Source of the DNA: Candidatus Falkowbacteria bacterium S5_I03
Lineage (GTDB): Bacteria; Patescibacteriota; Patescibacteriia; Patescibacteriales; UBA12465
Length of the DNA stretch: 64,000 nucleotides
NCBI GenBank assembly: GCA_019248265.1
Contig: JAEHGX010000002.1
Coordinates: 58,648-122,647 of the forward strand
Direction of reading: 5' to 3'
In this document: piece by piece, positions 60,461-64,000 of the stretch
Layout of the letters: each line of letters starts with the position of its first letter
How positions within the stretch are numbered: the stretch's first letter is position 1
Made by a program: the position numbers and the translations under genes
The notes under the pieces: model-generated
The model's database searches: none
What the model saw: only the letters and a program-made list of their open reading frames with translations
Told to the model about the DNA's origin: nothing

Positions 60461-60489
60461 ATTATACCACGATATAATTAATTTGTCAA
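60461..60489 (-). promoter_or_regulatory. Promoter of membrane orphan B
   Basis: The minus strand has perfect TTGACA (60489-60484) and TATAAT (60466-60461) at 17 bases spacing. Confidence 0.85.
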
Positions 60490-60505
60490 TATAATTAATT
60501 GACAC
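60483..60505. repeat. Palindrome joining the divergent -35 boxes
   Basis: TGTCAAT and ATTGACA form an inverted repeat with a 7-base AT spacer. Each arm holds the -35 box of one divergent promoter, so a dimeric regulator or polymerase competition could couple the two genes. Confidence 0.55.
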
Positions 60506-60527
60506 TGCCTACTATAAGTCTTAGGAT
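60499..60527 (+). promoter_or_regulatory. Promoter of the 174-residue orphan
   Basis: TTGACA and TAGGAT are 17 bases apart, 37 bases before the ATG. Confidence 0.65.
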
Positions 60528-60564
60528 AAAAAGTTAAATAAATGCACCTTAAAAATAGATTGTT

Positions 60565-61089
60565 ATGGAATTAGAAGGATTACATGAATGTCGGCTGGTC
60601 ATCGGCCGTGTCCCCGAATTACTGATTGCCGCTCTCGAAGCGACGGTTCTCTCCTGGCTGGAATATAGCAGCGAACTGAATGTGGTTAATATTCAATTAT
60701 TAACAATTGATGACTATCAAAAGTTGGAACATCCCTACCGCGGCGCGCACCCTTTTCTCTACTTCTATCCAGAACGAGACAATAGTCAACCGCCAACAAA
60801 CGGCTTTCATGAGCCCCAACCGCTTTTTGAAAGCCGTAATTACAAGCAGCTCGGCTGTGACTACAAAAAACTCGTCTTGATGAACAAGCTAAAAAGCCTA
60901 ATTAACAACCATGATTTCATGGCCAAACAAGCGGAAAAATATGAAGGCTTCTATGGCCAAATTGTGCCAGCTCTGCAACCGGAGGAAAGATTAGTGAAAA
61001 CTTTTGTGCTTGAATTTAGCGACGACTACGAAAAACCGTTCCTCAGCATTTCCTTTGCTAAAAAGTCCACCAGAAATAAATGGGACTAA
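60565..61089 (+). CDS. Orphan cytoplasmic protein, 174 residues
   Basis: A soluble protein beginning MELEGLHECRLVIGRVPEL, with a mix of helices and strands and no motif I recognise. There is no signal peptide or membrane segment. It is transcribed away from membrane orphan B from a shared palindromic promoter region and is closed by a strong bidirectional terminator. The genes may work together; this rests on position alone. Confidence 0.6.
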   Translation: MELEGLHECRLVIGRVPELLIAALEATVLSWLEYSSELNVVNIQLLTIDDYQKLEHPYRGAHPFLYFYPERDNSQPPTNGFHEPQPLFESRNYKQLGCDYKKLVLMNKLKSLINNHDFMAKQAEKYEGFYGQIVPALQPEERLVKTFVLEFSDDYEKPFLSISFAKKSTRNKWD

Positions 61090-61091
61090 AA

Positions 61092-61127
61092 AAGAAAGAC
61101 GGAACCCGCAAAGCTCCGTCTTTTTTC
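61092..61127. terminator. Bidirectional terminator
   Basis: AAGACGGAG/CTCCGTCTT hairpin with A/T runs on both sides, between the 174-residue orphan and the convergent phosphodiesterase gene. Confidence 0.85.
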
Positions 61128-61151
61128 TTTTCTTATTTTACTATCAAAATT

Positions 61152-61922
61152 TTAATCAAATTTACATTTAACTAACACTGAGCGATGATCGGAAATATAT
61201 TTTCCTAAAATTGCTTTGGAGGCCTTAAGCCCGCGAATAAAAAACCAATCTAATTTTAAGTGAAAAATTTCCCAGCGGATACTGAAAGCCGACCAGGTTG
61301 TCCGCGCGATATCAGTCATTTCTTGAAAACCGGCCCGGTTAATTATTTTGATAAATGAATAGCGCTCATCTTTTAAGTAATCAGTGCTTCCCTTCAACAA
61401 ACTGGAAGTTGGAACATCATGAAACCACTGAACAAATTTACGTCCGAACCCGGCCGCCGGCACAACGGTATTAAAATCACCGCAAATGATGATGGGGCCG
61501 GAATATTTTTTAGCGTCGGCGATAATAAATTTTAAAGCGGCCGCTCTTTCTTTGGGGCCGAGGTCATGAATCTCAAAATGACAATTATAAATTTTCAAAA
61601 CTTTATTGCCAATTTTTAAATTAGCCCAAATAACTTCGCCAGAAATTCTATCTAAAAATGAAGGGCAGTTAATCTGGCCGCTTTTGATGATTTTAAACTT
61701 ACTTAAAATAACGTTAATTCCGTCTTTATCTGCCGGCGAAAAAACATAATTATATTTATTTGTTTCTTTAAAATAATCAAGCTCATCAATAATTGTCTCC
61801 CCTTCTTGTAAACAAACAATATCGGCGTCTATTTTTTCAAGCGCCGGTTTTACTTTTTTGAAAAGAGTATGAGTATAATATTTCTTGCCTTGGATATTCC
61901 AATCCAGAACTGAAAAGTTCAT
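61152..61922 (-). CDS. Endonuclease/exonuclease/phosphatase family protein
   Basis: A 256-residue protein of the DNase I-like superfamily. Metal and catalytic residues are visible in VLDWNIQG (Asn), VCLQEGETI (Glu), IICGDFNTVVP (Asp, Asn) and the C-terminal SDHRSVLVK (Asp, His). Members hydrolyse phosphodiesters in DNA, RNA or lipids. There is no signal peptide. It lies 4 bases after the Nudix gene, forming a two-gene operon. The substrate is not visible. Confidence 0.85.
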   Translation of the reverse strand: MNFSVLDWNIQGKKYYTHTLFKKVKPALEKIDADIVCLQEGETIIDELDYFKETNKYNYVFSPADKDGINVILSKFKIIKSGQINCPSFLDRISGEVIWANLKIGNKVLKIYNCHFEIHDLGPKERAAALKFIIADAKKYSGPIIICGDFNTVVPAAGFGRKFVQWFHDVPTSSLLKGSTDYLKDERYSFIKIINRAGFQEMTDIARTTWSAFSIRWEIFHLKLDWFFIRGLKASKAILGKYISDHRSVLVKCKFD

Positions 61923-61926
61923 TTAG

Positions 61927-62430
61927 TTATTTTAACTGCTTATTCTTAAAAATTGCGTAAGCTTGCTTAATTAATTTCACACTATCAACGCCATTATAAA
62001 ATTTTATTTTTTTAATATCTTTAACCGCTATCCACTGCGCGGCGGACATATAGGTTTTCTCATTGGTGTCAAAATATTTTGTAGAAATTTCTCCTTTTGG
62101 ACTCTTACAAAGATAATAAATTAAAATCCCGTGCAGGCTTTTGTGGCTTTCAACGCTGATAAAAAAGTTTTCGGTTACGGTTATAAGTTTAGCCGGCGTA
62201 ACTTGCAAACCCGTTTCCTCCCAAAACTCTCTTTTTAAAGCATCTAACATTGGCTCCCCTTTTTTAACGCCGCCGCCGGGAAAATCATAGCCGTCCCATT
62301 GCCTGCTCAAAAGAATTTTATCGCCCTTAAAAAGCAAACCATAAATTGAGGGACGAAAACTTAATTCCTCAGCCTTAACTTTAAATGTTTTCTTATTAAT
62401 ATCTTCGCAGGTGACTAATTTGGTTTTCAT
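61927..62430 (-). CDS. Nudix hydrolase
   Basis: A 167-residue Nudix protein. The complete Nudix box is seen as GGGVKKGEPMLDALKREF followed by WEETGLQ, matching G-x5-E-x7-R-E-U-x-E-E-x-G-U. Family members cleave nucleoside diphosphates linked to another group, such as 8-oxo-dGTP or nucleotide sugars. An extended -10 (TGG-TATAAT) ends 8 bases before the ATG, so its mRNA should be leaderless. The phosphodiesterase gene follows in the operon. Confidence 0.92.
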   Translation of the reverse strand: MKTKLVTCEDINKKTFKVKAEELSFRPSIYGLLFKGDKILLSRQWDGYDFPGGGVKKGEPMLDALKREFWEETGLQVTPAKLITVTENFFISVESHKSLHGILIYYLCKSPKGEISTKYFDTNEKTYMSAAQWIAVKDIKKIKFYNGVDSVKLIKQAYAIFKNKQLK

Positions 62431-62438
62431 ATATAAAC

Positions 62439-62447
62439 ATTATACCA
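62439..62447 (-). promoter_or_regulatory. Extended -10 promoter of the Nudix operon
   Basis: TGG-TATAAT on the minus strand, 8 bases before the ATG, without a good -35. Confidence 0.65.
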
Positions 62448-62458
62448 CTAAAAAATAC

Positions 62459-62492
62459 AAAAAAGCCCTTGTGTATTCACAAGAGCTTTCTC
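62459..62492 (-). terminator. Terminator of the OMPDC-OPRT gene
   Basis: AAGCTCTTGTG/CACAAGGGCTT hairpin and T6 on the minus strand, right after the gene. Confidence 0.85.
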
Positions 62493-62512
62493 AAAAGGAC
62501 ATAATAGTTAGT

Positions 62513-64000
62513 TTATTCTTCCATAGCGGCTTTCAAATCAGTCCAATCTCTTTTGGGATCGGTACTCAAATGTTTAGCAGCAACTAATTCCGCAACCAAA
62601 GGGTCTTCCTGTTCATACTGATCAGAGGGCACGGAAATACCGGCAATTATTGGCAACCCATTCCATTCTGCAATGTGCTTTTTGGAGCGATTGGCAACGC
62701 AGGCGATGCCAACAACTACTCCATCAGTGGCATTAACCCCATCAATTGCTTTTTGAGTCGTGGCAAAATTGTTGCACAAATCTTCAAAAATAATAGCATA
62801 AGCTCCTATTTTCAAGGCTCCGGCATTTCGGCGCATAACCAGTTTGAATTGCTCTTTACTGGTCGCAGTTTTAACGGCGGTTACTTCCTTTTCCAAGCGC
62901 AAACCGGGGATACCCAGTAAACGCCCAACCTCCTGGGCAATTTTTGTCCCGCCTTCAGGCACGCCAATTAGACAATCAACTTTATGCCCCCAACTGGCTT
63001 CAAAGTCCAGAATTTTTTCCGCCATTAATTTAGCAAAATATTCAAGGCGCTGAGGAGAGTCCTCAATCACAGCAAGATTGAAATAGACGTCACCAACATA
63101 ATTTTTCTTGCCAGTCGGTGAATCATATTGGCCGTTATAAGTAACCAGCGGCCCCATAAATTTCCCGTCAGGAGTTTTACGTGATTGGTAATGTCCCTCA
63201 AGGTTTACCAGAGTTTCCAAGGGCCAGCCTTTAATCAGGCTTAAGGTGTCAGAGCGTAAGGCTTCAGCAATCGAAAGCTTGCGACTTTCAACGGCAGAGA
63301 TGCCTTTTTCAGGATTTCCCTTCATCAGCTGGCCACCAAGAACCAGATAATCAGCTCCGGCATCCAAGGTATTTTTAATACCATCAATTCTGGCCGCTGA
63401 TTGCTGTCCAGCATCCATCCAGGAATCCCGAATCGCCGGAGTAATAAATTCAATACAATCCGGCAAATTCTTTTTCAGAAGCGGCAGTTCCGCCGGTGAA
63501 CAAACAACGGCATCAAAAAAATCCTCCTTAGGTAACAAGTTGGTGGCGTCATTTAAAATCGCCATTCCCGGAAACATACCACGGCGCATCCGACATTCAT
63601 CGGGTTCAGTATCCGTCAACACCGAAACAATCGCAATCTTAACTCCAGCAGGAATTAAGGCGCGAACTTCACGGAAGGCTCGCAACGAAGAAGTGCTGAC
63701 CATGGTCAGAATATCTCCTGGGCGCATGTACTTAACGTACTTCAATAAAATGTTCTTGTCTGTACCATTAGTGTCCGGCAATTTAAAGTCCCAGAAAATA
63801 AAAATTTCGGGATATTCGTGAATCAAATATGGCAATACGCCATCTTCACCTTTCATGCCTTCAAGATGCAAAGCATCGTTGAATTTAAAATGACTGATAA
63901 AATCAGCCATATCACTCGGTTCCTGCAGGGTTACCTTAATTGTGTCCCAAACTGCCTGTGAACTTTTAAAGCCATCTAAGCCTAAAACAAACGGTTTTTT
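62513..64000 (-). CDS. Bifunctional OMP decarboxylase-orotate phosphoribosyltransferase (partial at 5' end)
   Basis: The frame is open to the right edge, so the start is outside; 495 residues are visible, beginning KKPFVLGLDGFKSSQ. The first half is an OMP decarboxylase-type barrel with the catalytic Lys/Asp set in FWDFKLPDTNGTDKN. The second half is a phosphoribosyltransferase with the PRPP loop in AIIFEDLCNNFATTQKAI and VDCLIGVPEGGTKIAQEVG. Together they would carry out the last two steps of UMP synthesis. Domain order is decarboxylase first, the reverse of animal UMP synthase. A hexulose-phosphate-synthase-like activity of the first domain cannot be fully excluded. Confidence 0.8.
   Translation of the reverse strand, partial: KKPFVLGLDGFKSSQAVWDTIKVTLQEPSDMADFISHFKFNDALHLEGMKGEDGVLPYLIHEYPEIFIFWDFKLPDTNGTDKNILLKYVKYMRPGDILTMVSTSSLRAFREVRALIPAGVKIAIVSVLTDTEPDECRMRRGMFPGMAILNDATNLLPKEDFFDAVVCSPAELPLLKKNLPDCIEFITPAIRDSWMDAGQQSAARIDGIKNTLDAGADYLVLGGQLMKGNPEKGISAVESRKLSIAEALRSDTLSLIKGWPLETLVNLEGHYQSRKTPDGKFMGPLVTYNGQYDSPTGKKNYVGDVYFNLAVIEDSPQRLEYFAKLMAEKILDFEASWGHKVDCLIGVPEGGTKIAQEVGRLLGIPGLRLEKEVTAVKTATSKEQFKLVMRRNAGALKIGAYAIIFEDLCNNFATTQKAIDGVNATDGVVVGIACVANRSKKHIAEWNGLPIIAGISVPSDQYEQEDPLVAELVAAKHLSTDPKRDWTDLKAAMEE

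Overview
The window reads as one stretch of a bacterial chromosome, about 40% GC by eye, densely packed with housekeeping genes and carrying no transposase, phage gene, integrase or CRISPR array. The standard code applies, because TGA is used as an ordinary stop (for example at the end of ruvC and of the alpha/beta hydrolase gene). Gene style and content suggest a member of the Candidate Phyla Radiation (Patescibacteria): compact single-copy core genes, many short orphan membrane or lipoproteins, a LysM/M23 cell-wall peptidase followed by an 86-residue membrane protein, and a 23S-5S rRNA pair detached from 16S. This placement is inference; no 16S gene is in view to test it.

Layout. 1-7.2 kb (minus strand): start of an ftsK-like gene, then a tight seven-gene operon yebC-ruvC-glgA-GH57-kinase-pyruvyl transferase-CDF transporter, joining Holliday-junction repair to glycan metabolism. 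7.3-12.8 kb: SIS-domain protein, gpmA with a changed catalytic residue, M23/LysM peptidase, tRNA-Ala, and an FkbH-like/methyltransferase fusion. 12.9-16.2 kb: hydrolase-murF-ddl operon. 16.2-17.45 kb: three small transcription units with clear promoters and terminators but no recognisable product (a 46-residue ORF, a structured RNA candidate, and a 119-residue ORF or RNA). 17.5-23.4 kb: polA-murD-murI-holA. 23.5-23.9 kb: four tRNAs. 24-31.5 kb: WG-repeat lipoprotein, rpsT, rpsO, NYN nuclease, pnp, rpsP, khpA, trmD and a secreted orphan. 31.6-39.4 kb: DHH phosphoesterase, infB-rbfA, rny, HU, three tRNAs, adk, recA. 39.5-43.4 kb: sugar-nucleotide enzymes and an endonuclease Q-like repair enzyme. 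43.4-46.4 kb: orphan genes. 46.4-49.7 kb: 5S and 23S rRNA. 50-56.4 kb: rpmF-nusB-rnc-pilT, ftsH, rpsA and a small membrane protein. 56.5-64 kb: purB, orphan membrane-protein paralogues, a phosphodiesterase and Nudix pair, and an OMP decarboxylase/orotate phosphoribosyltransferase fusion cut by the right edge.

Together the genes cover peptidoglycan precursors (murF, ddl, murD, murI, M23 peptidase), translation (six ribosomal proteins counting S1, infB, rbfA, trmD, rRNA, eight tRNAs) and RNA turnover (pnp, rny, rnc, NYN, DHH). They also cover DNA replication and repair (polA, holA, recA, ruvC, EndoQ-like) and parts of nucleotide synthesis (purB, pyrF-pyrE, adk). Promoters are unusually easy to read: many match TTGACA-N16/17/18-TATAAT, and a second class has an extended -10 (TGN-TATAAT) lying 6-8 bases before the start codon, which suggests leaderless mRNAs.

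The best candidates for something undescribed are the 16.5-17.4 kb RNA/small-gene cluster, the paired orphan membrane proteins with a palindromic divergent promoter at 58.5-61.1 kb, and the micro-ORF coupled to a membrane orphan at 44.8-46.35 kb.
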